DNA of 27,800 nt, from positions 1-27,800 of IMG/VR virus record IMGVR_UViG_3300022602_003276. The stretch is one strand, 5' to 3'. Below the pieces are notes generated by a model. That model saw only the letters and a list, made by a program, of their open reading frames with translations. It made no database searches and was not told the DNA's origin. A program made the position numbers and the translations under genes. This stretch comes from a virus. Each line of letters opens with the position of its first letter. The stretch's first letter is position 1. Shown piece by piece: positions 1 through 7,563 of this stretch.

Positions 1-274
1 CTTTACTGCCAAACTTAACTTTGACAAAGTCGATGTGATAGTGTAGTATACCCTCTGCAATACATAACCACATGATTGTAAAAGGATTTGTAGTATAGAA
101 AAAACTAAAGACAAGTAATGCTACTAGGCTTGTCCAGACATGGTCAACGCTATGACTTATACCAATAGGATCACGATAGATGCCTTTATGCACCGTTTGT
201 TTATAGGTCTGTATTACAAAGTCTGCGTAGCAATGTTTGATTTGCAATAAGAATAGAAGTAATATAATTTCCAT
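1..274 (-). CDS. DUF3307-like membrane protein, C-terminus cut by window edge
   Basis: An open frame starts at the ATG at 272-274 and runs off the left edge without a stop, giving about 91 residues. The N-terminus is hydrophobic (MEIILLLFLLQIKHCYADF), followed by a second hydrophobic stretch and the motif EGILHYHIDFVK. An early QIKH..ADF segment, a central histidine-rich turn and a late HYHID segment resemble the DUF3307 integral-membrane family, which occurs in bacteria and tailed phages and has no known function. A TATAAATA late-promoter motif ends only seven bases before the ATG, and no ribosome-binding site is visible. The family call is from motif memory and is fairly likely. Confidence 0.7.
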   Translation of the reverse strand, partial: MEIILLLFLLQIKHCYADFVIQTYKQTVHKGIYRDPIGISHSVDHVWTSLVALLVFSFFYTTNPFTIMWLCIAEGILHYHIDFVKVKFGSK

Positions 275-281
275 GTTGTAC

Positions 282-289
282 TATTTATA
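282..289 (-). promoter_or_regulatory. T4-type late promoter TATAAATA
   Basis: A perfect TATAAATA on the minus strand lies seven bases upstream of the ATG at 274. It matches the T4 late-promoter -10 consensus. The predicted transcript would start at or within a few bases of the start codon. Confidence 0.7.
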
Positions 290-329
290 ATACTACATGT
301 TAATAAATAATGCAATCGGATTGGTGAAA

Positions 330-1763
330 TTAACTAGTTGGTAAACTAAAACTAAATCCGCCCTTAATTTGCTTACCAGAAAACCAATTAGCTTCCATTT
401 TAGCTTTCTTCTTGAAATTTGGAGGATAAACTACATTGATTTTATCCACTATTGCATCATCTTGTTTAGTGTTCATGTAGCACTTGACCTGCACCATAGC
501 CGAGCTATTTAAGAACAAACGTATTGCTTCACCAAAATCTATTTCAGGATCTGAATTCACATGCTGTGCTACTAGACTGGCTACCCTGGCTAAACATATA
601 AATCCTACAAAACTGCCAGACTTGTATCCTCCTAAATTAAAGATTCTTTGTAGGACACGAGGAACTTTGGCCAAATCTTGTGGCATAGCAGGTTTAATAA
701 TTTGCTCAGGGCTCTTAGGATTACCAGTAAGCTGATAATTAGGATCTCGGGGATTCTCCATTAATGCTTCTATTGCCTGTTTTTCATCTGCATTAATGAG
801 ACCAAATTTTAATCCTAATTCTAATGGGGCATTTCTCTGATGTTCTTTACAAATGTCTAATATTTCTACTGCATAAGGATAATTAGCAATGTGTGTTCTA
901 CCAGTCTCCGTTTCCTGTGCCTGTTCCTTTGCCTTCCAAACATTATTGATAGATCCGTTGGCCCCAGTCTTACCTTTACTGCTGACACCGATTTCTTTAC
1001 CTGCAAGATGTATATAACTATCTACTAAACCGTTAGTTTGACTTACCGGATAACTAATAGTGGCTTTGGATACATCACCCGCTTTGAACACATCTGACAC
1101 AGCTTTGGTAAAGTCTCCTTTGACACTAGGGTGTCCTGATATCATGGCTATCGGACATAAAACTTCGCCGAAGTCATCTTGTAGTGCCGGTTTTAGTTTT
1201 GCTCCGTCCAGAAATACTATAGGCTGACCAACTATTGCGAACTTCAGTCCATGCGACAGCATGGATCCGTTTACGTGCTGAGATACTGCATTTACGATAG
1301 TATTGATAGATTTCCTACCACTGTCTGCGATGCCTACATCAAATGGTTTAAGTCTTGCATCTGCTTTAACAGCGGCACTGCTAGGTTTATCTGCACTACC
1401 AGCACGTAGACCTGCTACTGCTTTGATTTCTTTATCTAGTATAGTATTATTAGAGCTTTTCTTTGAAAAGAAAGCCCCTATAAACATTTCTTGTCCTTCA
1501 TCGGTGGCAAATATCGCAACACCGAATGATTTATGACGATTAGTTGGTTGATTAACCCAGATTATCTTGTTCATATCACCTCCGGTTAGTGCAAGTATAT
1601 CGGCTTGCATATCTTCGGAAGTTTCATATTTGTCTGCTCCGTCCGGAAATTGCCAGTTCCAGGATTGGAATTTATATTCCACTCCAGTAGGATCTGTATA
1701 AGGTTCGCCTGGAGTACCGGCACGTATACCGTTTGATTCTAAGATAATTTCAATTACACGCAT
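330..1763 (-). CDS. Unknown 477-residue phage protein
   Basis: I do not recognise a family. The protein is soluble-looking, with no signal peptide or clear membrane span. Its N-terminus (MRVIEIILESNG) resembles the short M-x-I-x-E leaders of three other proteins in this window (starts at 22054, 22733 and 23413). The C-terminal third contains a hydrophobic segment around residues 380-400 (SGSFVGFICLARVASLVAQ). The start codon lies seven bases after a CATAAATA late-promoter-like motif that also contains the stop codon of the upstream bilin reductase gene, and no Shine-Dalgarno sequence is seen. A late, perhaps virion-associated, role is inferred from the promoter and the N-terminal motif only. 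Confidence 0.75.
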   Translation of the reverse strand: MRVIEIILESNGIRAGTPGEPYTDPTGVEYKFQSWNWQFPDGADKYETSEDMQADILALTGGDMNKIIWVNQPTNRHKSFGVAIFATDEGQEMFIGAFFSKKSSNNTILDKEIKAVAGLRAGSADKPSSAAVKADARLKPFDVGIADSGRKSINTIVNAVSQHVNGSMLSHGLKFAIVGQPIVFLDGAKLKPALQDDFGEVLCPIAMISGHPSVKGDFTKAVSDVFKAGDVSKATISYPVSQTNGLVDSYIHLAGKEIGVSSKGKTGANGSINNVWKAKEQAQETETGRTHIANYPYAVEILDICKEHQRNAPLELGLKFGLINADEKQAIEALMENPRDPNYQLTGNPKSPEQIIKPAMPQDLAKVPRVLQRIFNLGGYKSGSFVGFICLARVASLVAQHVNSDPEIDFGEAIRLFLNSSAMVQVKCYMNTKQDDAIVDKINVVYPPNFKKKAKMEANWFSGKQIKGGFSFSLPTS

Positions 1764-1770
1764 AGTGTAA

Positions 1771-1778
1771 TATTTATG
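1771..1778 (-). promoter_or_regulatory. Late-promoter-like motif CATAAATA
   Basis: CATAAATA on the minus strand ends seven bases before the ATG at 1763, the same spacing as the motif at 282-289. It overlaps the TAA stop of the upstream gene, so the downstream gene could be transcribed independently of the bilin reductase operon. Confidence 0.55.
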
Positions 1779-2454
1779 CTATTTCAGGGAACAGGCATTC
1801 CTGGATGAATATACGTACATCTTCCTCGTCGAGCCCTAAACTGGCCATAACACGGGGTGTATGTGGGTTTTGTTTTTGATTATCACAGTAATAATTTTGG
1901 AAACTGGTAGTATCTAATACGGTATTGTTAGTTTCACCTACTGTAGATAGATAGTGCGATAGTGTAGTCTTAGCCATTTCTGTAATCTGATCCAGTTCTG
2001 CTTCGTCCTGGACATTACCTGCGGCAACCATGTGTTCGGTAAAGATACGCTGTGCCCACTCGGGTAAGGCACGCGGTTTGCGCCATTCTAGTTTACTTAC
2101 TTCTTGGCCAAACCATTCTATCATAGGATGAAATGTATCGCCTGCCGGGCTAAAATCATGGAAACAGCCGGTCATCTTCCTAGCACCAGCTACTACGTCA
2201 AACCCATATATTGGAGCAGGATTATGTATGTGTGGAAAGATGCAACAATGCATCATCCAGAGCCCTCGTGTATCTCGTGCATCAACCACATCAATATGAG
2301 CGCGGCGATAAAGAGGAGAACTCCATACACGATTAACCCACCCAGGTTGGTTAAATCGATCCATTCCAGGTTCAAAGATTTCAGTGCCAGTCCGGCCAAA
2401 TTCAGTCTCCAATAAGTGCTGAATATTTATTAATGTATCCCATACCTTACTCAT
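1774..2454 (-). CDS. pcyX: Ferredoxin-dependent bilin reductase, PcyX/PebS-like
   Basis: The 226-residue protein matches the FDBR family (PcyA, PebA, PebS, PcyX), which reduces biliverdin IX-alpha to phycobilins with electrons from ferredoxin. Visible landmarks are WMMHCCIFPH (H69, aligning with catalytic His88 of PcyA), NPAPIYGFDVVAG (D86, aligning with Asp105) and FHDFSP near residue 100. The C-terminal YYCDNQKQNPHTPRVMASLG resembles the FDBR C-terminal helices, including an Asp (D191) where PebS-type enzymes use one. Length is typical of the short phage forms. It overlaps the upstream heme oxygenase by ATGA, so substrate production and reduction are translationally coupled. The FDBR assignment is strong; PcyX rather than PebS, and hence phycoerythrobilin as product, is inferred from the non-cyanophage setting. 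Confidence 0.85.
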   Translation of the reverse strand: MSKVWDTLINIQHLLETEFGRTGTEIFEPGMDRFNQPGWVNRVWSSPLYRRAHIDVVDARDTRGLWMMHCCIFPHIHNPAPIYGFDVVAGARKMTGCFHDFSPAGDTFHPMIEWFGQEVSKLEWRKPRALPEWAQRIFTEHMVAAGNVQDEAELDQITEMAKTTLSHYLSTVGETNNTVLDTTSFQNYYCDNQKQNPHTPRVMASLGLDEEDVRIFIQECLFPEIA

Positions 2455-2984
2455 TTATACACCGCGTTAAGCATTTTAATAGCATATTCGAAAGCTGTAC
2501 GAGCTTCGGGCGCCATATCATCTGTTAGTTTAGCTCTTAGATTATTTTTTAATGTAGTAGCATCTTCAAATTCTAATGCATAGTGAGTAGGTGCAGGAAT
2601 GATCTTTTTAATCATCTGTCCGCCGTATAAGTCTCCCATGTGCCACACGTATAAATGAGCCAGTGCCTGATAGGGTGTAAGATTTTCTATATAATCGATA
2701 TATTCGTTTACTACCGGGTTATTACTGTTATCACTAGGAATCCAATCGCCATTTCGAATAGCAATGTAATCTTCAAACAGAGGCCTGGCACGTTTAATTC
2801 CTTGCAAATCGTCTAATAAATCGCCTTGTTCACATTTAGATTCTATCGCGGCATAAAACATGTGTCGCCAGTATGTCCATTCTTCCCATGTATCCAAAGG
2901 CAATGATTTAGCAAACACCGCTTTCATAAAAGGTGTTTGTTCAGCGGCATCGTGCAGATCTGCTGTGAGTTCTTTTAGACTCAT
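2451..2984 (-). CDS. ho: Heme oxygenase (biliverdin-producing)
   Basis: The 177-residue protein carries the heme oxygenase signatures: an N-terminal helix with the proximal heme ligand His (H11 in DLHDAAEQTPFMK) and the distal-helix motif HMGDLYGGQMIKK around residues 115-127, including the conserved Asp (D118) and flexible glycines. The enzyme opens heme to biliverdin, Fe2+ and CO using oxygen and reductant. It is somewhat shorter than cellular HO1 (about 210-240 residues), as is usual for phage forms. It starts within the stop of clpS (ATGA) and ends within the start of the bilin reductase gene (ATGA), giving a tight clpS-ho-pcyX cluster. Confidence 0.93.
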   Translation of the reverse strand: MSLKELTADLHDAAEQTPFMKAVFAKSLPLDTWEEWTYWRHMFYAAIESKCEQGDLLDDLQGIKRARPLFEDYIAIRNGDWIPSDNSNNPVVNEYIDYIENLTPYQALAHLYVWHMGDLYGGQMIKKIIPAPTHYALEFEDATTLKNNLRAKLTDDMAPEARTAFEYAIKMLNAVYK

Positions 2985-3283
2985 TCTTCTTCCAATTTAA
3001 TCTGTAATGGATAACTGTTGGTACGAGCTTGGTTAGTTGCTTCAACAGCTTTGGCTTCGGCGATTTCAAAACTGTATAATCCGGCTACACCTGAACCAGT
3101 TTCATGCACTTGCAACATAATATCTTGAGCCGAATTTTGTGTGTGTTTGAATACATCAACCAGTATTGCAATAACAAACTCCATTGGAGTAGTGTCATCA
3201 TTTAACAGAATAACTTTCCAACGCTTCGGTTCTGATATAGAGATTTTAATTTTTTCGTCGATTACTACATCTGTTGTTGACAT
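2981..3283 (-). CDS. clpS: ClpS, N-end-rule adaptor of ClpAP
   Basis: The 100-residue protein shows the ClpS core: KVILLNDDTTPMEFVI (binding-pocket N28, D29, D30), QVHETGSGVAGLYSFEIAE with H60, and the closing AR..YPLQ segment. ClpS binds proteins with bulky N-terminal residues and hands them to ClpA for degradation by ClpP. Its N-terminal tail of about 20 residues, needed for ClpA engagement, is present. No clpA or clpP is in the window, so it would have to work with the host protease. It lies 44 bp after hsp20, separated by a GNRA-loop hairpin, and is preceded by a weak GAGAAAGAG ribosome-binding site. Confidence 0.93.
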   Translation of the reverse strand: MSTTDVVIDEKIKISISEPKRWKVILLNDDTTPMEFVIAILVDVFKHTQNSAQDIMLQVHETGSGVAGLYSFEIAEAKAVEATNQARTNSYPLQIKLEEE

Positions 3284-3303
3284 GTTTACTCTTTCTCGTA
3301 AGT

Positions 3304-3321
3304 GGGGGAGTTTCCTCCCCC
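3304..3321 (-). ncRNA. Intercistronic hairpin with GAAA tetraloop (hsp20-clpS)
   Basis: On the minus strand GGGGGAG-GAAA-CTCCCCC forms a perfect 7-bp G/C-rich stem closed by a GNRA tetraloop. No U-tract follows, so it is probably not an intrinsic terminator. It may protect the upstream mRNA 3' end or mark a processing site. Confidence 0.6.
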
Positions 3322-3327
3322 TGTTGA

Positions 3328-3759
3328 TTATTTAATTTTAATTGTACGTGGTTGTAGTGCTTCTGGAACGATACGCTCAATTTCAACAATAAGCATACCA
3401 TCTTTCACTTCAGCATCTTTCACTTCCATGTATTCTGCAAGAGTCCAGCTTTGTGCAAAATCACGACTGGCAAGACCACGATGCAAATATTCTTTGCCCT
3501 CTTGATCTTCTTTTTGAGATTGTGTACCACGAACAACTAATTGATCTTGATCCACTTCTACAGTGATTTCGTCTTTGCTGAAACCCGCTACTGCGATCTC
3601 GATAGCATATTTGCTATCGCTATACTTCACAATGTTATGTGGAGGATAGTTACTATTTTGCAATCTAGTTTGATTAAAATATTGATCAAATCCTACTAGT
3701 GCTCTACTTAGGTTGGCGAATTCCGCCGGTGTTACAGTTCTTAATTGCATTGTTGCCAT
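3328..3759 (-). CDS. hsp20: Small heat-shock protein Hsp20 (IbpA-like)
   Basis: The 143-residue protein is an alpha-crystallin-domain holdase. It has the NYPPHNIVK entry to the domain (about residues 37-45), the EYLHRGLASRDFAQSW segment (about 89-104), the DGMLIVEIER strand and a C-terminal IKIK (I-x-I) tail used for oligomer assembly. Hsp20 proteins hold unfolding proteins for refolding by DnaK and are common in T4-like phages. The start is supported by a strong AAGGAG site. The leader contains GCTTAATTA just upstream of the ribosome-binding site, as does the dnaK leader. It lies 69 bp after dnaK and a strong hairpin. Confidence 0.92.
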   Translation of the reverse strand: MATMQLRTVTPAEFANLSRALVGFDQYFNQTRLQNSNYPPHNIVKYSDSKYAIEIAVAGFSKDEITVEVDQDQLVVRGTQSQKEDQEGKEYLHRGLASRDFAQSWTLAEYMEVKDAEVKDGMLIVEIERIVPEALQPRTIKIK

Positions 3760-3789
3760 TTTTTATCTCCTTATAATTAAGCAAGAATG

Positions 3790-3817
3790 TGTAGGGCCCG
3801 ACCATCGGCGCCCTACA
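3790..3817 (-). ncRNA. Long intercistronic hairpin between dnaK and hsp20
   Basis: TGTAGGGC and GCCCTACA form a perfect 8-bp outer stem. The interior CCGA-TGG-TCGG adds four more pairs after one bulged G. On the transcribed minus strand the following sequence is not U-rich, so this is more likely an mRNA stability or processing element than a terminator. Confidence 0.6.
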
Positions 3818-3828
3818 AGTATATTATA

Positions 3829-5733
3829 TTACTTCTTCTCGTCTGCGTCAACTTCTTTGAAGCTGGCGTCGACAGTTTGGCTATCATCAGCTGTTGGCTG
3901 GGCTGCCTTGGCTTGCTCAGCTTCTTGCTTCTTAGCCATCACAGGTCCCATTGCTTCGAACAATTTTGGAAGTGCTTGCTGGATTGCTTCAGCATCGTCG
4001 CCCTTAGTTGCGGTATCCAAATTATCTAAAGCAGTAGTGACTGCTGTTTTTTCTTCTTCTGTAAGTTTGTCTTTGAATTCCTCAAAGTCTTTCTTCAAAC
4101 TATGTGCCTGTGCGTCTGCCTGATTACGTGCCTCAATAAGTTCTTTCTGTTTCTTATCTGACTCGGCATTTTCTTCAGCTTCGCGAATCATACGATCGAT
4201 ATCTTCTTTGCTGAGTCCTGAATCACTCTTAATGGTGATCTTGTTCTCTTTGCCAGTATTTTTATCCTTGGCACTTACATTAAGAATACCGTTAGCATCG
4301 ATGTCTAGAGTAACTTCAATCTGTGGAGTACCACGCATTGCTGGAGCGATACCTTCTAGATTGAATTCGCCTAATAGTTTGTTGTAACGGAACAAATCAC
4401 GTTCACCTTGTGCTACTTTGATAGTAACTGCTGGTTGGTTGTCTTCTGCTGTTGAGAAGGTTTGTGAATGTTTAGTTGGGATTGTTGTATTCTTCTGAAT
4501 CAACTTAGTAAACACACCGCCCATTGTCTCGATACCCAATGTCAATGGAGTAACGTCTAACAATAGAACGTCTGTCTTGTCACCAGCTAGTACAGCACCT
4601 TGTACTGCGGCACCTGCGGCTACAGCTTCGTCTGGGTTAACATCACGACGTGGAGCCTTGCCAAACAGTTTCTCAACTGCTTCTTGTACCTTAGGCATAC
4701 GTGTCTGACCGCCAACTAGAATAACTTCGTCGATGTCTGCGGCAGTAACCTTGGCATCTGCCATACAGGTCTTGCATGGATCGATTGAACGTGCAATCAA
4801 TTCTTCAACCATAGCTTCGAATTTAGCACGTGAAATAGTTACATTCAAGTGTTTTGGACCACTAGAATCTGCTGTGATGTATGGCAAGTTTACTGTGGTT
4901 GAATTTGAGCTAGACAATTCAATCTTGGCTTTTTCTGCGGCTTCTTTCAAACGTTGTAAAGCTAATACATCTGTCTTAAGATCCATGCCGCTTTCTTTCT
5001 TAAATTCAGCAACTAGGTGATCCATTAAACGTTGATCGAAATCTTCACCGCCTAGGAATGTATCGCCATTTGTAGCAAGTACTTCAATCTGCTTATCGCC
5101 ATCTACATTTGCAATTTCGATAATTGAAATATCAAACGTACCACCACCTAGATCGTATACAGCAATCTTACGATCTTTCTTATCTGTCTTATCAACACCG
5201 TAAGCAAGAGCGGCCGCTGTTGGCTCATTAATGATGCGTAGAACTTCTAGACCAGCAATCTTACCTGCATCCTTAGTAGCTTGGCGTTGGCTGTCGTTAA
5301 AGTAAGCAGGCACGGTGATAACTGCTTGAGTAACTGTTGTACCCAAATAGTCCTCTGCTGTCTTTTTCATTTTGCGCAACACTTCTGCTGACACTTGCGG
5401 AGGAGCAAGTTTTTGTCCATTTGCTTCAACCCATGCGTCACCGTTTTCTGCCTTGACAATTCCATAAGGCATTAAACTGATATCTTTCTGTACTTCCTTT
5501 TCGTCAAATTTACGTCCAATTAGACGTTTGACTGCGTACAATGTATTCTTTGGGTTTGTGACTGCTTGTCGTTTTGCTGTTGCACCTACTAGGATCTCGT
5601 CCTTTGTATATGCAATGATTGATGGTGTTGTTCTAGCACCTTCGCTGTTTTCAATTACTTTAGCAACTCCGTTTTCTAAGATTGCTACACAGCTATTTGT
5701 TGTACCTAAATCGATACCGATGATTTTACTCAT
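3829..5733 (-). CDS. dnaK: DnaK (Hsp70) chaperone, full length
   Basis: This is a complete 634-residue Hsp70. It has the phosphate-1 loop [11 protein letters not shown], the [12 protein letters not shown] and [13 protein letters not shown] nucleotide-binding motifs, [13 protein letters not shown], the interdomain linker [13 protein letters not shown], a substrate-binding domain and a charged helical lid ending DADEKK. Length and motifs match bacterial DnaK with no truncation, so ATPase and peptide binding should be intact. No dnaJ or grpE is present, so host cochaperones are presumably used. It is preceded by AAAGGAG and an 85-base leader from a GATAAATA late promoter. A full cellular-type dnaK is uncommon in phages, and acquisition from a bacterium is likely. 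Confidence 0.97.
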   Translation of the reverse strand: MSKIIGIDLGTTNSCVAILENGVAKVIENSEGARTTPSIIAYTKDEILVGATAKRQAVTNPKNTLYAVKRLIGRKFDEKEVQKDISLMPYGIVKAENGDAWVEANGQKLAPPQVSAEVLRKMKKTAEDYLGTTVTQAVITVPAYFNDSQRQATKDAGKIAGLEVLRIINEPTAAALAYGVDKTDKKDRKIAVYDLGGGTFDISIIEIANVDGDKQIEVLATNGDTFLGGEDFDQRLMDHLVAEFKKESGMDLKTDVLALQRLKEAAEKAKIELSSSNSTTVNLPYITADSSGPKHLNVTISRAKFEAMVEELIARSIDPCKTCMADAKVTAADIDEVILVGGQTRMPKVQEAVEKLFGKAPRRDVNPDEAVAAGAAVQGAVLAGDKTDVLLLDVTPLTLGIETMGGVFTKLIQKNTTIPTKHSQTFSTAEDNQPAVTIKVAQGERDLFRYNKLLGEFNLEGIAPAMRGTPQIEVTLDIDANGILNVSAKDKNTGKENKITIKSDSGLSKEDIDRMIREAEENAESDKKQKELIEARNQADAQAHSLKKDFEEFKDKLTEEEKTAVTTALDNLDTATKGDDAEAIQQALPKLFEAMGPVMAKKQEAEQAKAAQPTADDSQTVDASFKEVDADEKK

Positions 5734-5813
5734 AATATTCTCCTTTAATTAAGCGAGTAATGCGGGCACCTTGCCCATTTGTACTAAACCCTTACGGCGT
5801 TTCAGCACGTAAT

Positions 5814-5821
5814 TATTTATC
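5814..5821 (-). promoter_or_regulatory. Late promoter GATAAATA for the dnaK operon
   Basis: GATAAATA lies between the D,D-peptidase stop and dnaK, about 80 bases before the dnaK ATG. The leader contains a short GGGCA-AGG-TGCCC hairpin and ends with AAAGGAG. It would drive dnaK-hsp20-clpS-ho-pcyX late in infection. Confidence 0.6.
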
Positions 5822-5830
5822 TCTGACAGA

Positions 5831-6565
5831 TTATTCTTTTATATTTTCGAATAAAAATTCTGCTTCTGGAATACGTGTATGGGTATTTTTACTACCTAAA
5901 ACTACTACTATCCGTTTGCCTACGTCTGTGTCTAACATCATAACTATACATCCGCCCGACGCATTTATATAACCCGTCTTGCTTACTATAAATTTATGCC
6001 TTTTGCCTATGATAGGGTTTGTATTGTGAAATACTAACCAACGCTTTCTCACTTTTATCTTAACTTCGCTGGTACTTGCGGCACGGACAATTTCTGGATA
6101 AGTGCTGGCATGTTTAACTAAATGTATTAGATCGCTAGCAGTACTAACATTCATTAGACTTAGTCCTGTGGGCTCAACGAAATTAGTATTTTCCATGCCT
6201 AGCCAATGTGCCTTAGCATTCATGGCCGTGATACAGTGAGTATAGCCGGTGGGATAATTGTCGCAGAGATTTTTTGCCGCCATATTATCGGATCTCACTA
6301 AAGCCATTTCTATCAGTTGTTTTCTCGTAAAAAGACCAATTTTTTCCTCTAATGGTTGATTAGCATCTAATACTACTATTACCGTCATAAGTTTGCTTAT
6401 ACTAGCGATACTACGCACTTGCTCAGGATTAGAGCTTTGAAGTATTTTGCCGTTTTCGTCAGCAACGAGCCAACTTTTAGCAGTAAGAGAAGGCCATTCG
6501 AGTGCGTAACTATAGGAACTGACCAATAATCCTATTAGGATTATAAGTTTTCGATAGTTGACCAT
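5831..6565 (-). CDS. PBP7-like D-alanyl-D-alanine endopeptidase with signal peptide
   Basis: The 244-residue protein begins with a signal peptide (KLIILIGLLVSSYSYA, about residues 6-21) and carries all three motifs of serine D,D-peptidases (family S11): S-x-x-K as S55-I-S-K58, S-x-N as S92-D-N94, and K-T-G at 196-198. The arrangement resembles E. coli PbpG (PBP7), which cleaves D-Ala-meso-DAP cross-links in the periplasm. The complete active site suggests a working enzyme that loosens peptidoglycan from the periplasmic side. It overlaps the MazG-like gene by 25 bases. Such enzymes are rare in phages; roles in lysis, wall remodelling or superinfection exclusion are inference. Confidence 0.88.
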   Translation of the reverse strand: MVNYRKLIILIGLLVSSYSYALEWPSLTAKSWLVADENGKILQSSNPEQVRSIASISKLMTVIVVLDANQPLEEKIGLFTRKQLIEMALVRSDNMAAKNLCDNYPTGYTHCITAMNAKAHWLGMENTNFVEPTGLSLMNVSTASDLIHLVKHASTYPEIVRAASTSEVKIKVRKRWLVFHNTNPIIGKRHKFIVSKTGYINASGGCIVMMLDTDVGKRIVVVLGSKNTHTRIPEAEFLFENIKE

Positions 6566-6816
6566 TTTTTAAGTTTTTCACGTTTGTTTAATGCGGCTTG
6601 TTCAATGTTAGTCCAACTGACAACATCCATTTCTTGTAGGATTTCAATCATGGCATACAAATCGCCTAGTTCTTCTTCCAAGTGTTCTCTATTGGTTTTG
6701 GGTTTACCTGGCTTAAAGTTATCAAGCCCAAAGCGACTAATTTTACTTACCGCTTGTATAACTTCAGCACACTCTTCTTGGAGAATGTCCATTACTTCTT
6801 TAGTTTGACTGTCCAT
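6541..6816 (-). CDS. MazG-like nucleotide pyrophosphohydrolase
   Basis: The protein is 91 residues from the chosen ATG at 6814-6816 (MDSQTKEVMDILQEECAE). It has the all-alpha NTP-pyrophosphatase metal motif: E14-E15-x-x-E18 in QEECAEVIQ and EEELGDLY (E49, D52) about 35 residues later. MazG-type enzymes hydrolyse (d)NTPs to monophosphates and have been proposed to lower (p)ppGpp or clear damaged nucleotides during infection. An in-frame upstream start at 6840 would add eight residues, but the internal start suits the family better. It overlaps the small gene upstream by 17 bases. Confidence 0.82.
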   Translation of the reverse strand: MDSQTKEVMDILQEECAEVIQAVSKISRFGLDNFKPGKPKTNREHLEEELGDLYAMIEILQEMDVVSWTNIEQAALNKREKLKKWSTIENL

Positions 6817-6979
6817 TTTGTGCCTCTTGTAAAATTTCAATTAATTGTGGAATAATTTTTTCATCTAATACTACACTATATCCTTTAGCTGACCCTGTAT
6901 TAAGTTTAATTTTAATAAGTGAATCTACAATGTCTACCCAACAGTAGACTTCTCCATCGGGTTTAGTTATTTCTCTCAT
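6800..6979 (-). CDS. Unknown 59-residue protein
   Basis: A complete small frame starts at ATG 6977-6979, overlapping the exonuclease stop by ATGA, and ends at TAA 6800-6802, overlapping the MazG-like gene. The protein reads MREITKPDGEVYCWVDIVDS at its start and ends with a short amphipathic helix (IIPQLIEILQEAQ). I do not recognise it. The coupling overlaps at both ends argue that it is translated as part of the exonuclease-MazG-peptidase operon. Confidence 0.7.
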   Translation of the reverse strand: MREITKPDGEVYCWVDIVDSLIKIKLNTGSAKGYSVVLDEKIIPQLIEILQEAQNGQSN

Positions 6980-7557
6980 CTCTGATTTGCAAATGGTGCA
7001 ATATAAACACCTGCACTTGTTGTACTTGTGCGTAATGTATTATAGACATTTTGAATGCCTACTGCCTGGTTCCACGCATCCTCTAAAGCATGATGGGCCG
7101 TTACCGGAGGACGTTTAGGGTCTATTCCTAGATCGAACGCTGTGCGTACATCTCTGACTTCCCAAAACTTCCATGGAATAGCACGGTTAATCTTGCGGAA
7201 TACATGTTCACAGATTATAATATCAAAACACGATCCATTGGACCAAACACGTTTAGCACCCCAGCAGAATTTATAAAGTCGAGCAAATGCTTCTTCGATA
7301 TCAATTCTTCCTTCGGGATCAAAGGCAGCTTCTTGTGCCTCTTTACTTTGATTAGCCCACCAAGCGATTGTATCATCGTTGGTAGTTAGACCAATACGAT
7401 CGCAACTATCTAAATCTACTTTGCAATAAAAACTATCCATTTTTGGTTCTTTAATCTCAGATCCGAATGGGTCGAATTTTACAGCACCAATTGTAAGAAT
7501 GGCGGCGTCTGGAGTTGTATTTAGAGTCTCCAAATCTATCATAATGTCTGTTAGCAT
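6976..7557 (-). CDS. DEDDh 3'-5' exonuclease (DexA/RNase T-like)
   Basis: The 193-residue protein has the DEDDh exonuclease motifs: MIDLET (D8, E10) at the N-terminus, an Asp in SNGSCFDIIICEHVF in the middle, and the H-x4-D motif in HHALEDAWNQ near residue 160. It resembles T4 DexA and Rv2179c-like 3'-5' exonucleases acting on single-stranded DNA or RNA. Exo I places D8/E10 near the start, so the ATG at 7557 is favoured over the internal ATG at codon 6. There is no ribosome-binding site: a perfect TTGACA-17-TATAAT promoter ends six bases before the ATG. It heads an operon with the 59-residue protein, MazG-like and PBP7-like genes. Confidence 0.87.
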   Translation of the reverse strand: MLTDIMIDLETLNTTPDAAILTIGAVKFDPFGSEIKEPKMDSFYCKVDLDSCDRIGLTTNDDTIAWWANQSKEAQEAAFDPEGRIDIEEAFARLYKFCWGAKRVWSNGSCFDIIICEHVFRKINRAIPWKFWEVRDVRTAFDLGIDPKRPPVTAHHALEDAWNQAVGIQNVYNTLRTSTTSAGVYIAPFANQR

Positions 7558-7563
7558 ACAAAC

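Noticed and set aside
2423-2431. AATAAATA-like motif inside the bilin reductase gene
   Set aside because: It lies within coding sequence with no gene starting nearby, so it is probably chance in AT-rich DNA.
3713-4123. Plus-strand open frame of 136 codons opposite dnaK
   Set aside because: It is antisense to the conserved dnaK and hsp20 genes, hydrophobic by frame effect, and has no motif or ribosome-binding site.
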